A stretch of 64,000 nt of DNA from Pictodentalium vernedei (lineage: Eukaryota > Mollusca > Scaphopoda > Dentaliida > Dentaliidae). The stretch spans positions 829,524,786 to 829,588,785 of the forward strand of contig CM062297.1 in assembly GCA_031216915.1 (NCBI GenBank). The letters run 5' to 3'. Position numbers and translations under genes: made by a program. The notes beneath the pieces were generated by a model. That model was not told where the DNA came from. It did no database searches and saw only the letters and a program-made list of their open reading frames with translations. Numbering within the stretch: position 1 is the stretch's first letter; each line of letters starts with the position of its first letter. Positions 21,640 to 32,330 of this stretch are shown one piece after another.

Positions 21640-22001
21640 TATGGTGCAGTTGGCTTCTACCAACACTGCTAACACTGCTTGTGCGGGGTTAGTACGTTGG
21701 GGGAAATGTTTCACTTCAGAAATAATATTATGAAATTCCATGACTTTGTTTTTTATTGACTAAGTAAAATAACCCCACTTTTCGGGATTTACAGGGTCTT
21801 AAATTTAGATATAAAAATTTCATGACTTTCCTGCTTTTCTCTGACCCCTATGGATCTCGTCGTACGCTATGATATTCACATAATAAAGAGCAAAACATCA
21901 TTTGTATGTTGATGTCTGTTTTATTCTTCGATCTGGCTCGCCAGAAAGTGTTAATTGCAGTAAACCCTACAACTATTTCCCTCGAACTTGGTGCTGATTA
22001 G

Positions 22002-22081
22002 CAGGGGCGTAGTTGTTGGTGGGTGAGTGTTGGCGAGAGACCCCCCCCCCCCCCCCCCCCCCACACACACACAAACCAATA
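22002..22081 (+). repeat. CAGGGGCGTAG-ended fragment with poly-C/CA tract
   Basis: CAGGGGCGTAGTTG is a terminus style common among hAT-like elements. It is followed by a C run (about 22040-22062) and ACACACAC. A diverged relative starts near 35079. No opposite end was found. Confidence 0.4.
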
Positions 22082-22451
22082 CTTTTTTCAGTTGGTACAT
22101 CTTCTTCTGGATTGGAGTGTTATATGCCGATTGGCTTTTGGTGCTAATTATATACCTTCCATCGAGATGAGGCCTAAATTAACGGGCGCCCAATACTTGG
22201 GCTTATATCCCACACGCAGTTGGTTATATAAATGGAGGTCTGTGATACCCTTTTTTGGCTGTTAGGGGTCTAGCATAACCAATTGGGATACGTGCTAATT
22301 AAATGAAAAGTTGTTATATAAATGGAGGTCTGTGATATCCGATTTTGGATGTTAGGGGTCTAGCATTACCAATTGGGATACGTGCTAATTAAATGAAAAG
22401 TTGTGAAGCTCATCTGTCACTACGACAGCGTGCATAGTCTGTTTTTATATT

Positions 22452-22741
22452 ACGTATGGATGAAGCCTAAGTATCTGGAGAGAACCACCGAACAGCGGCG
22501 AGCAACTGTCAGACTCTCCAAGTTACTAACCAAGCACAAGCTGAGTTAGCAGATGGTTTAGGTAAGTGTTCTATCGACGTGTAGCACCCCTTATTACACA
22601 GCACCATCGTGCTCCCGTGTAGGCAATCGGGATTAAGTGTCTGGATCCAGGACACAGCGCAGATGGCGAGAGTCAGAATCGAACCGTCGACCTTTCCGTT
22701 TGAAATCCAATGTTCTAATCAATGAGCTGCCGAGTGCCCAA
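22452..22741 (-). repeat. tRNA-headed SINE, family 4, duplicate copy
   Basis: Copy of 19610-19953 within unit 2, with internal loss at the tail side; head and B box are retained. Confidence 0.75.
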
Positions 22742-22810
22742 CTACATATATTTACCATAAAATAAATTTCCAAGATGCATTGAGTATTTTATCTATAAAC
22801 TCCACAGAAT

Positions 22811-22877
22811 AATATTCCAACTACATTACAAAGGCGTGCCTTTGAAGGCACACCTTGATAATGCAGTTGGAATATTT
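22811..22877. repeat. Hairpin, duplicate of 20026-20092
   Basis: Same arms with two base changes in the right arm (GGCACACCTT, ATGCAG), so pairing is slightly weaker than in unit 1. Confidence 0.7.
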
Positions 22878-23361
22878 TACCTGTTACGACAAATCAGTAT
22901 TGCATCCCAGCCACCTAATCGGTTGGTCAGCTTCTCAACACTCCTGCTGGTTTGTGAAATTGAGGCCAATAGTTCAAGTGTTTTTGAATTAGTTACACTT
23001 GCAAACTAAAATAAAATTTTAAATCAATTTTAAAAAAAATAAAGGATGCTGAAATCACTACAGTATTGCACCCGGCCACCTAATCTGTTGGCCAGCCTTG
23101 CAACACCCCTGTTGGTTAGTGAAACTGAAGCCAACAGTTCAAGTGTTTTTGCATTAGCGTCTCTTGCAAACTCAAATAAATTTTTATTTTAAATCAATTT
23201 AAATAAAAAAATAAAATATGCTGAAATCATACTTTTCAATGCCAGTGCGAGAATGGTCTTGTAGTGTCTACAGTTATGAAAGCGCAAAGTTTGATGAAAA
23301 TCACTGTTTCTTGTTAGTGTGACCATCCGCGATTTTCAAATTGCGTTTACTTGAGACGGGT

Positions 23362-24205
23362 GCAGGCGAAAACGGCACAAACTCTCCTTAGCGAAAACGG
23401 CACCAACTGCCGAAAAAGGCACCAAGTGTGGCTGGCGAAAACGGCACCAAATTGGCGAAAACGGCACCAAACCAAAAGAAGAACAACACTATGATACACG
23501 ATCAAATATTTAATTTTCCACAGATCGCTTTGAATTTTTGTCGCTTCTCTCTCATATATACAATAGTATCGACTTTGAACACAATATGTTGCACATTTGG
23601 CTTCGAGTTATTCTCGTCTATACAATATACAACTACAACATTTACACATACAGGGGCGCGATGGCTCAGTGGGTAGAAGTGCAGGCTGCAAGGGGCGCGA
23701 TGGCTCAGTGGGTAGAAGTGCAGGCTGCATGCTGAGAGGTCCTCGGTTCGAATCCCACCTGCGGCAACCGCGTTGTGTCCTTGGGCAAGACACTTTATCC
23801 CCTATTGCCCACGTGGGGGGGGGGGGGGGGGGGCATGGTGGCGTTGTGTACTAAGGCGTACTGCACGTCGATGGTGCACATGTCTTCAACCAATGCTAAC
23901 CCTGCTTGTGTGGAGTTAGTATGTTGGGGAGCTGACAGTTGCTCGCCGTTGCTCAGTAGTTCTCTCCGGGTACTCCGTCTTCCTCCACCCGTAAAACTGT
24001 CTCGGTCTTGATTAGCCATTGTGCAAACTATGTGACCTTAAACACCAATAAATAAATAAATAAATAAATTTACACATATATACAGAGACGGCGCAAGTCT
24101 GATGAAAATACGCGCGGATGGGGCCACATTTGGTGCCGTTTTCGCTCACTTGGTGCCGTTTTCGCCAGGTGCCGTTTTCGCACGGTGCCGTATTCGCTAT
24201 AACCT
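23362..24205. mobile_element. Element with inverted GGCGAAAACGGCACCAA arrays
   Basis: The left side holds about five direct copies of GGCGAAAACGGCACCAA-like units (23364-23475). The right side holds about four copies in opposite orientation (24120-24200). The interior carries the SINE at 23653-24069. The arrangement resembles elements whose terminal inverted repeats are built from short subrepeats; the superfamily is unknown and no transposase is present. Confidence 0.6.
23653..24069 (+). repeat. tRNA-headed SINE with duplicated A-box head
   Basis: Flanked by TTTACACATACA on the left and TTTACACATATACA on the right, a target duplication with a 2-nt difference. The first 38 bp, beginning GGGGCGCGATGGCTCAGTGG, occur twice in tandem (23653 and 23691). 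They are followed by B box GGTTCGAATCCC, the GTCCTTGGGCAAGACACTT block, a poly-G tract and the shared tail ending in AATAAATAAA. It is a retroposon, not a tRNA gene. Confidence 0.9.
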
Positions 24206-24359
24206 CTTGTGACAGCGTATTGTCTGAAATAATAAGTATCGAGCGCAACATTATGCACTGGAACATCTCTTCTGTTAAGTTTCTCTGGCTGACAACATCG
24301 CTAGTATACAAATAATTTTAGAATAAAAGCAGTGTACTCTGTCTCTGAACAAGCTTCAG
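24206..24359. other. Short unassigned spacer
   Basis: No feature recognised. Confidence 0.3.
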
Positions 24360-24702
24360 AATTGTATTAGAGCTGTAGGTTTTTAAATTTCTTGTTCGGT
24401 TTCGGTTTTGGTTTTTCAGGTGGAGAAAAACCTCGGTTCGGTTCGGTTTTCGGTTTGTTCATGAGGCCAAGTAAAATTCAATAAAACTCATTCTTATGTC
24501 CGGAGTCATAACTGAATGGTAGTGAAATTGAGTGAAACTCAATGAATGCCCAAAATAAGCTATAATACATGAAGAATCAGGAAGGCCAATATAATAATTA
24601 CCTAAATATACAGAACTTTTATTGTGCTTGGCCATTTTTCGAGGTCTGACACCTACACGCAACTTGAGGAAAGCTGCAAACACAACTAAACTGAAATGTC
24701 GG

Positions 24703-24810
24703 AAATTCACAGAATGTAGCCTTCCCAGAGTAGTGAGAGTACCCAGACACTGCCATTGGCAGTGTCTGGGTATTCTCACTACTCTGGGATGGCTACATTC
24801 TGTGAATTTT
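24703..24810. repeat. Near-perfect hairpin in the MITE centre
   Basis: Arms AATTCACAGAATGTAGCC and CCCAGAGTAGTGAGA plus CCCAGACACTGCC pair over about 50 bp with a few mismatches and a 3-nt loop. Confidence 0.8.
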
Positions 24811-24907
24811 GCAGCAAGAGAGTATTTAATAAAAAACGAAAAACCTTAGATTACGGGATGTCGACGGTTTCGGTTTTTTAAAAAAAACTAAAAACCTCGG
24901 TTCGGTA

Positions 24908-24975
24908 TTTATTATTATTTATTTATTTATTGGTGTTTAAGGTCACATATGTTTGCACAATGGCTATTCATGACC
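24908..24975 (-). repeat. SINE tail fragment
   Basis: TTATTTATTTATTGGTGTT and GGTCACATATG, then CACAATGGCTA, are the shared SINE tail in reverse, nested in the 24368 MITE. Confidence 0.75.
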
Positions 24976-25118
24976 ACCCTCGGTTCGGTTTCGGTTAACC
25001 TACAGCTCTAAATTGTATATTATTGTATTGTATTATTACATTCATTTTAAGCCATGTTCAGGACGACAATACCTGCTGCTGTTGGTTAACAATTAAGTGT
25101 AAATCCAGGGCGTTTGCA

Positions 25119-25119
25119 G

Positions 25120-25166
<47 letters not shown>

Positions 25167-25167
25167 A
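25119..25167. repeat. (AAAT)n microsatellite
   Basis: About 12 AAAT units in a row. Confidence 0.9.
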
Positions 25168-25525
25168 TTGTCGGCGTATTCTGCTTTTCATTTGTAAAAT
25201 TAAACTTACCTGTGTGTTAAGAAAGATCTGTTTTAACTGCCCTCTTTTCTATTCTGTTCAATTTTTTTAGCCTATTTTTCTCATCAAATCGCAGTACTCT
25301 GTTCAATGTGCTCTGTACACTGTGCAATATCAATACGAAGAGGTGCGTTCCGCAAACAAGACTTTCTCCCGATCAGACTTTCTGTTTTCTTTTCCAATAT
25401 TTGAAGATTACTTCTGTAATTCATTTCTCATACTAATCGTCCCGTGGTACTTTAAGGAGAAAGGAAGGATACGAAATGTACCAACAGTCCACACTTTGTC
25501 AATACATGTACTAAATTCTTTCTCT
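25168..25525. other. No feature seen
   Basis: AT-rich with one unconvincing short frame. Confidence 0.3.
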
Positions 25526-25529
25526 TTAA

Positions 25530-25772
25530 CCCTTTACCTAACCTGAAAAGCAGACGACACTTGCAAAAATAATTCTTGAATAAGTAATTTTTTTCATTTT
25601 TTGTCTCAAAAACATAGGTTATGACCCCTCGTTGGAACGAGCTCGAAGAGCTCGTTCCAACGAGGGGTCATAACCTATGCTTTTGAGACAAAAATGAAAA
25701 AAATAATGAAAATTAATTGGCGATTTTTTAGAATAGCGCTGGCCGGTTTTGGCCGTTACGTTGGGTGACGGG
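25530..25772. mobile_element. TTAA hairpin MITE, subfamily I
   Basis: TTAA at 25526-25529 and 25773-25776; ends CCCTTTACC / GGTGACGGG (one changed base). Central palindrome around CGAGCTCGAAGAGCTCG. Confidence 0.87.
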
Positions 25773-25776
25773 TTAA

Positions 25777-26811
25777 CCCTTCTGCAAGAGTTTGTAGACG
25801 ATAGAACTGGTGGCGTAGGCGGGGGACGGGTGGGGGCGTGACAAGTGAACAGCAAATTGTCGAACATTTGAAGTTTTGTTGGATTTATGTAAGGCCTAAA
25901 AAAATAAAAATCTGTTTCTCAGGCCCTCCCGCATAGTCCTTTTGGCTGCCGCATGCTCTCTTTTTATAACAATGTAAACTTAAAAAATAAATGGTTTACG
26001 TCTGATAATTTAGAAACATTGATCAATTTGTCCCTTGAGTGCATGCTATTCCGTAGATTATGAGGCCTAAAACATAAACCAAAAGCATGAACTTTTGATG
26101 GCAAAGAAATAATTCAGAAATAAAAAATAAAATTAAAAAAAAGCTCGCTCGCATGCAATTTTACAAATCATGGTCTGAGAAACAGAATATTTGCTTTGTG
26201 TGGCCTAAAGACCCCTTTCTTGGTCAGAAACATTTACACCAGTGGAACGAGATTGCATAAAATGTTGCAGAATCCAATTTAGAGTGAACGGAAAGAAAAA
26301 TGTAAAAGAAAAACATGAAAATATCATCTTAGATTGTGTAATTCTTCAATGTTGTGGGCAGGAAACTGTACAAATCATTTCGACCAGATCGCAGCTCAGT
26401 CACGAGCCGATTGTTGTAATATGCCTGCGCTCTTTTGCGACCACATGCTGTATAAAGGGTTAGGGAAGAATACAGAATGTTCCAAAATAACCCAAACTAT
26501 ATATCTTATTTTATCATATGACTATGACATTTTTACCCTAAATATCACTACTGTTTGACGGTGTTTTCCAAGCTGTTGTATCACACCGGGTGAGATTTTT
26601 CCGGATCAAAAGTCCATATCACACTCTTACGGAAATCAAAAATCCATATCACACTCCCACGGAAATATCCGAGAGTTTCCGTGAATAGTTTTCGTAACTA
26701 GGGAAGTCGTTGTTGTTTCGTCTGCCGGAAAGAATCTGGGTATCTAATTTATAACGGCCAGTGAATCGAAGTGAGCAAATTATGTTACTATTTGCGTGTC
26801 ATATGATAAAC
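25777..26811. other. No gene seen; short direct repeat
   Basis: Near 26600-26670 the sequence CCATATCACACTC with ACGGAAAT occurs twice. Otherwise AT-rich without recognisable coding. Confidence 0.35.
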
Positions 26812-26980
26812 ATATCATCATAACAGTGTGTTGATCCGTGTCGTCGCATCACGTCTCGTTGGGGTGGCCAGATTTTCGGATCACACTCGCTGCCTGCGGC
26901 AGCTCGTGTGATCCGAAAATCTGGCCACCTCAACTCGACGTGATACTACGACACGGATCAACACACTGTTATGATAATAT
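26812..26980. repeat. Long hairpin of about 165 bp
   Basis: Arms run from ATATCATCATAACAGTG through GATCCGTGTCGT and GGTGGCCAGATTTTCGGATC to a short GCTGCCTGCGGCAGC centre, with few mismatches. Confidence 0.8.
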
Positions 26981-27229
26981 CTATATTCCAAACTAATATG
27001 GGCTCAGCGAGTTCGGTATTGTATCTACCGTAGAGAAATTTCGTGCGGCGGTGGGTAATTGCCAGATTTTTCAACTTGGTCTCAATTTATATTCGTGGAA
27101 GACGTGGGCCTTCAACTATTGTCATTACAAAAATTAACAGAAATCTTCGACCGGAGCCAATACTACAAAACTTTTACAATTGTATTTTCTTATTAAAGTG
27201 TATTTTCTAGTTATGACTTTAAATGGGTT

Positions 27230-27315
27230 GAAATGAACCACTAGCATTTTCAAAGATGTGTCAATTTACTAGTTGGCAAATTGCCACATCTTTTAAAATG
27301 CTAATGATTCATTTT
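27230..27315. repeat. Hairpin
   Basis: TAGCATTTTCAAAGATGTG and its partner CACATCTTTTAAAATGCTA pair around a loop containing CTAGTTGGCAA. Confidence 0.65.
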
Positions 27316-28328
27316 AGTCAGTTATATTAATAGGTAGAACATTCATAATTCAAATGGCCGAAGTTATTAAAATTTTGTTCATTTTGACATTTAACGTCAT
27401 TTAACTCGTTAACGCAGAATTATTTAACACGTTAACGTCAGATGTCACTTCACATCACGACTCATGCGTGAAATGTGGCGCCCCTTCCCAAACCTAGCAT
27501 CCTGCATCCTTCTCAGTTTGAATCAACTGTTTTAGCAAAGTTGCGACGAAATGACTAATGCACAACAATCTACTTTGAACATACAAACTTCCCAAAGACT
27601 GTTCGCCTTCTCAAACTGCAAAACATATTCTGTGACTTGTTTTGTGATATAAGAATGTTTTAAATCCTCTTATCGGAAACCGCGAGGTAGGAAAACATCA
27701 GAGTACGTGCCAGTATTGCTGTAGTCGGGCCAATCAGTTCGCTATATCGAGACGCCTAATACGGATTTCAGCGCATCAACTGCGCTTAATGCTATTATAT
27801 AGAATTTGCTTGCTAATCGTCGATATCCTTACGTGATGGTGAATGTTATGCTGGTTTTACGTTCAGTTCCATTGTCATCTGTCTTCATATGGCGATTCAC
27901 AGAAACTGAAATCCCACACATAATCCGATTATTGTTTCCGCGAATTTACATTACTCGGAAATCTCAGAATCTTATGCTTTGTTGGTAATTTGGAATCACA
28001 TGAAACATTTCTTTTATATTCTACAGTTGTGACCAAACCAATACCATGACTGTATATCTATATGTGCAGTATTGTGATCGCAAATGCGGATAAAGAATTT
28101 CGACTGGATCGCGATTCTCTGTCCACATTCACTCCAAGAAATAACACTTTAGATCTCACCTGTCGTAAAAGAAACGCAGAACCATTGCATCAATAGTGGA
28201 TATGGAATGAGTGTTTTTCTCATATAATATTTATGAAACGAGTCTAAGAATTTTCCGTTTTGGCGAGCCTCCATATTCTATTTATCATATGACACACACA
28301 CGCAAAATTAGCCACTTAGTATGACTGT
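27316..28328. other. No feature seen
   Basis: AT-rich interval; no repeats or frames supported. Confidence 0.3.
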
Positions 28329-28332
28329 TTAA

Positions 28333-28565
28333 CCCATCACCTAACTGGAGTTGCAGACGGCACTTGGAAAAAACACCCTCGTATAACTAAAATTTTTTCA
28401 TTTTTTGCTTCCAAAACATAGGTTATGACCCCTCATTGGAACGAGCTCGTCGAGCTCGTTCCAATGAGGGGTCATAACCTATGTTTTGGAAGCAAAAAAA
28501 TGAAAATATATAAAAAAAAATGAATGGCATTTTTCTTATAATACAATATAAGCCACCCTAAATAG
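28333..28565. mobile_element. TTAA hairpin MITE, subfamily I, right end lost
   Basis: TTAA at 28329-28332, left end CCCATCACCTAAC and a perfect central hairpin with arms through CCAAAACATAGGTTATG. Both arms carry CATTGG/CCAATG instead of CGTTGG/CCAACG. The right terminus is degraded, so the end is approximate. Confidence 0.75.
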
Positions 28566-28592
28566 GACAGATAACGTAAATTCTCCCTACTG

Positions 28593-28775
28593 AAATTATG
28601 CAAATGTCACCCAGTTGTATTTTGTTTAGCCAATCAAATTGTCCAGTCTTGAAATTGACCAATGAAGGCTCCCAACTCTAATTATGCAAATTATGAAAAT
28701 GTGGCCCAGTTTTATTTTGTTCAGTCAATCAAATTGTCTAGTTTTGAAATTGACCAATGAAATTGACGGAAGGCT
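28593..28775 (+). repeat. Two tandem copies of an 85-bp unit
   Basis: ATTATGCAAAT, CCCAGTT, TATTTTGTT and CCAATCAAATTGTC recur in the same order (28597 and 28680), with the intervening TTGAAATTGACCAATGAA. Confidence 0.65.
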
Positions 28776-29339
28776 TTATTTATCACTGATTAATATGAAA
28801 ACAAAATATCAAATGTTTTAAAGTGAACAAAACGGACGAGTCATATGATAAAATAATCTATTCTCATGTTTTTCCGTCTTGCATCTAAATTTCACCATAC
28901 TGTATTTGAAATATCTCGTTTCGGTGGTATAAATATTCCGACCAAACAGAGATCTGTTCGGGAAAATATGCCGCTTTCACCCATGAACCTTTTCAACACT
29001 TTGGACAAGTTCATCAACAGCACTGACCTGATGTGAACGGAAATTGTGTCGACCGGTTATACAAAAAGTTTAACAACAATTGCAACATCCAGGTTCATAT
29101 TTGAATGTGTATTTGTACGGAAAGACTGAATCGAAGAATCAGTACAGAACCATCGATTAGCGACAAGTAACTAAGAAATTCTATCTCACCATTTGATTAC
29201 AATCAGAGTTTGAACTCCAAGTCCTCTGACTAAAGGCATGTGTAACATTAACATGTCATACGCCTTAGTAAACTTCATCGTCACTCTTTCAAGAACACAT
29301 GAGGTTGCTGTTTTTCTCAGTATTGTGAAAATGCAATGG
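28776..29339. other. No feature seen
   Basis: AT-rich interval up to the target duplication of palindrome A. Confidence 0.3.
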
Positions 29340-29399
29340 CATCATTAGTAGTATGTCTCGTATGTTTGAGTCCTCATTGGCAGGACCCCGGTGCAGGAC

Positions 29400-29600
29400 C
29401 CCGGAAGTGACGTCATGTCACGTGATCTAGTGACGCCATGTTGTGTTGTCATGGTAACCAGCGTGAGCGGCCATGTTGTGACGTCATCCCCATAGTGATA
29501 CGTGGTGTTAGTGCGCATGCGCAGCGCGTGTTGTTAAGGTGATACGTGTTTCCGTCGTCCATTTTGTATACTGGAGGCCGCCATCTTGGTTTCTATGGTA
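29400..29600. promoter_or_regulatory. Promoter-like motif cluster, left end of palindrome A
   Basis: In order: CCGGAAGTGACGTCA (ETS/CRE, 29401-29415), TCACGTGA (E-box, 29418-29425), GTTGTCATGGTAAC (RFX X-box-like, 29445-29458), TGACGTCA (29479-29486), TGCGCATGCGCA (NRF1, 29512-29523) and GCCGCCATCTTG (YY1 reverse, 29577-29588). Each is a known metazoan binding consensus; that they act as a promoter is inference. A mirrored copy is at 33080-33280. Confidence 0.6.
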
Positions 29601-30086
29601 GCACGTGATTGCTATGTTACCTAAGGCTTACAGTGGGACGGGGTATGTTCGGAGGGTATGTTCGATTGAATCGGAGTATTTTCTGGAACGACTTCCCTGG
29701 ATGATTACCACAAACAACCCAACAACTTTTATTATTTCGAATTCTTCCAGAATTCTCTGCTTCTATCTATATATGCAATAGTTATCGTTTATCTGGCCAT
29801 GTTCCTTTATTCTAGAGTATACTCCAGTAGCATTGAAGAGCCCATCAACTGGAACAGCTTTACTTATTATTACTATATTTAGCAATTTCTGGTCTATTCT
29901 TGTTAGTTCTGACCCTATTCCAAGTACTCTTGTTGTTTCATTTATCTGGATTATAACTAACCAATCAGATTGCCTGATTTCCCATAATCTGTATGCAGGG
30001 TTATCTCCCTTGTGTATAACAAAAGACTATATCCAATCGCCATATCCCATGGAATCCCATAATTTTGCAAAACACCTGTGGCTATG

Positions 30087-30660
30087 GAATCCCTTTTTTG
30101 TCGTATGAGGCCATGAGGGCTATGTAAAAGCCCTCAATGAGTCCTCATTTAGTATTCCTCATAGCCTCATTGAATTTTGAGGTTATGAGGACCTTGAAAA
30201 ATCCCTCAGTGAGTTTTTTTTTCTACGACTCTTAGCCTCATTTCAGTATTTAACAGGTATATCCTATGGTATCCCATTTTGGAAAACGCCCGTGACTGTG
30301 GAATCCCTTTTTTGTCGTATGAGGCCATGGGGCTATGTAAAAGCCCTCAATGAGTCCTCATTTATTATTCCTCATAGCCTCATTGAATTTTGAGGTTATG
30401 AGGACCTTGAAAAATCCCTCAGTGAGGTATAATGTTCTACGACTCTTAGCCTCATTTCAGTATTTAACAGGTATACCCTATGGTATCCCATTTTGGAAAA
30501 CGCCTGTGACTGTGGAATCCCTTTTTTTGTCGTATGAGGCCATGAGGGCTATGTAAAAGCCCTCAATGAGTCCTCATTTATTATCCCTTATAGCCTCATT
30601 GAATTTTGAGGTTATGAGGACCATTAAAAATCCCTCAATGAGGCATAATTTACTACTACT
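30087..30660 (+). repeat. Three tandem 210-bp units in left arm of palindrome A
   Basis: Units begin at about 30087, 30298 and 30515 with GGAATCCCTTTTTT and TATGAGGCCATG, and contain the GAATTTTGAGGTTATGAGG block. The right arm has only one equivalent unit (about 32440-32600). Confidence 0.8.
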
Positions 30661-31814
30661 CTTAGCCTCATCTCGGTATTTGAGGATACCCATGGCCTGG
30701 TATTGTATTATTCGAGGATACCTATCGAGGATACCTTTTATGGGATACTTATCTGAGGATACTATATAGGCTGTACATATCCATATAGGCCTCTTGCTGG
30801 CCCTTAGTACTATTAATCCACCTGATGCTTTATGTTATCGTATGACTGGTATAGGTAGTATACAGTGCTAGGCATAGGGGTATTGTGGGTAGGGGTACTG
30901 CCTGGTATTCTGGGGTGGGGTCAAAGCCTGGTAACACAGAACAGCAGCAGAGTATGGTTGGTATATTCCCCTATAGGTCCCATCCTAACCGTTCATAGTA
31001 TTAACCTACCAAATGCTTTGTATCATCCTGTTACTGGTAAGGTGGTACGTGATACCGGTAGTTCCTACCTTATTCCAAGTACTCTTGTTGTTTCATTTAT
31101 CTAGATCATTTATATAAATTATAATTAACCAATTAGATGGCTTGATTTCCCATAACCTGTACTTAATCGTACAGAGTTATCTCCCTTCTGTATAATAAAA
31201 ACCTATATCAATGGCCATATTCACAGGCACCCCAATTTCGGGACCCCTTTTTTAAGAATCCCATTTATGGAATCCTTTTTTTCTGAAATGAGGATAAAAG
31301 GGATTCTCCAGAAGGCACCCCATTTGCGGAATCCCTTTTTAGGAATCCCATTTGTGGAATCTTTTTTTTTCTGAAATGAGGATAAGAGTCGTATTAAAAA
31401 TCCCTCAATGAGATCTAATTTACTACGACTCTTATCCTCATTTCAGAAAAAAGGGATTCTCCAGAAGGCACCCCATTTTTTCTGAAATGAGGATAAGAGT
31501 CGTATTAAAAATCCCTCAATGAAGTCTAATTTACTACGACTCTTATCCTCATTTCAGAAAAAAAGGGATTCCACAAATGGAATTCTTAAAAAAAAGGGGT
31601 GCCGAAATTGGGGTGCCTGTGAATATGGCCATTGATATAGGTTTTTATTATACAGAAGGGAGATAACTCTGTACGATTAAGTACAGGTTATGGGAAATCA
31701 AGCCTTCTAATTGGTTAATTATAATTTATATAAATGATCTAGATAAATGAAACAACAAGAGTACTCGGAATAAGGTAGGAACTACTGGTATCACGTACCA
31801 CCTTACCAGTGATA

Positions 31815-32330
31815 GGGTGATACAAAGCATTTGGTAGGTTAATACTATGAACGGTTAGGATGGGACCTATAGGGGAATATACCAACCATACTCTGCTGCT
31901 GTTCTGTATTACCAGGCATTGACCCCACCCCAGAATACCACTCAATAATATGAAGCATCTGGTGGATCAGTAGTACCAAGGGCCAGCAAGAAACCTACAA
32001 GGATATGTACAGCCTATGCTATACTACCGTTCTAAACTACCAAGCATTACCCCCACCCCCACAAAATCACTAGGTCTACCATAACGTACTACATATACCA
32101 GCCATATAATAAAACAAAGCAATCGGTTGGTTAATAGTACCAAGCACTAACAGGGGCCTATAGGTGTATATACCGCCATACTATAGTACCGTTCTAAACT
32201 ACCAGGCAGTACCCCTACCCACAATACCCCTATGCCTAGCATTGCATACTACCTGTACCAGTCATACGATAACATAAAGCATCGGTTGGATTAATAGTAC
32301 TAAGGGCCAGCAAGAGACCTATATGGATAT
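31815..32330. repeat. Degenerate tandem units in right arm of palindrome A
   Basis: About three diverged repeats carry the AGCATCGGTTGG-like motif, GGGCCAGCAAGA-like motif and ACTACCAGGCA-like motif. The left arm (about 30780-30960) has this region once. Confidence 0.6.

Larger units (their letters stand above)
20658..23440 (+). repeat. Tandem block duplication, unit 2
   Basis: This is the head-to-tail copy of 18431-20657. It begins directly at TTTTTAACTGTTTTGC, so the left end of the hAT-like MITE is missing. It also holds the full TA MITE at 21326-21639 and extra sequence to 22080, which account for most of its greater length. Confidence 0.85.
24368..25010. mobile_element. hAT-like MITE with 8-bp TSD AATTGTAT
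   Basis: Exact duplication AATTGTAT at 24360-24367 and 25011-25018. Ends TAGAGCTGTAGGTT and AACCTACAGCTCTA; subterminal GGTTCGGTTTTCGG repeats at both sides. It contains a long hairpin at 24703-24810 and a nested SINE tail (about 24908-24975, minus). Non-coding. Confidence 0.87.

Noticed and set aside
23653-23770. Possible tRNA gene
   Set aside because: The A and B boxes are present but the head is duplicated, the acceptor stem does not close and a SINE body follows.
30087-30660. CRISPR-like array of regularly spaced repeats
   Set aside because: Units are 210 bp with no unique spacers and lie inside a eukaryotic foldback element.
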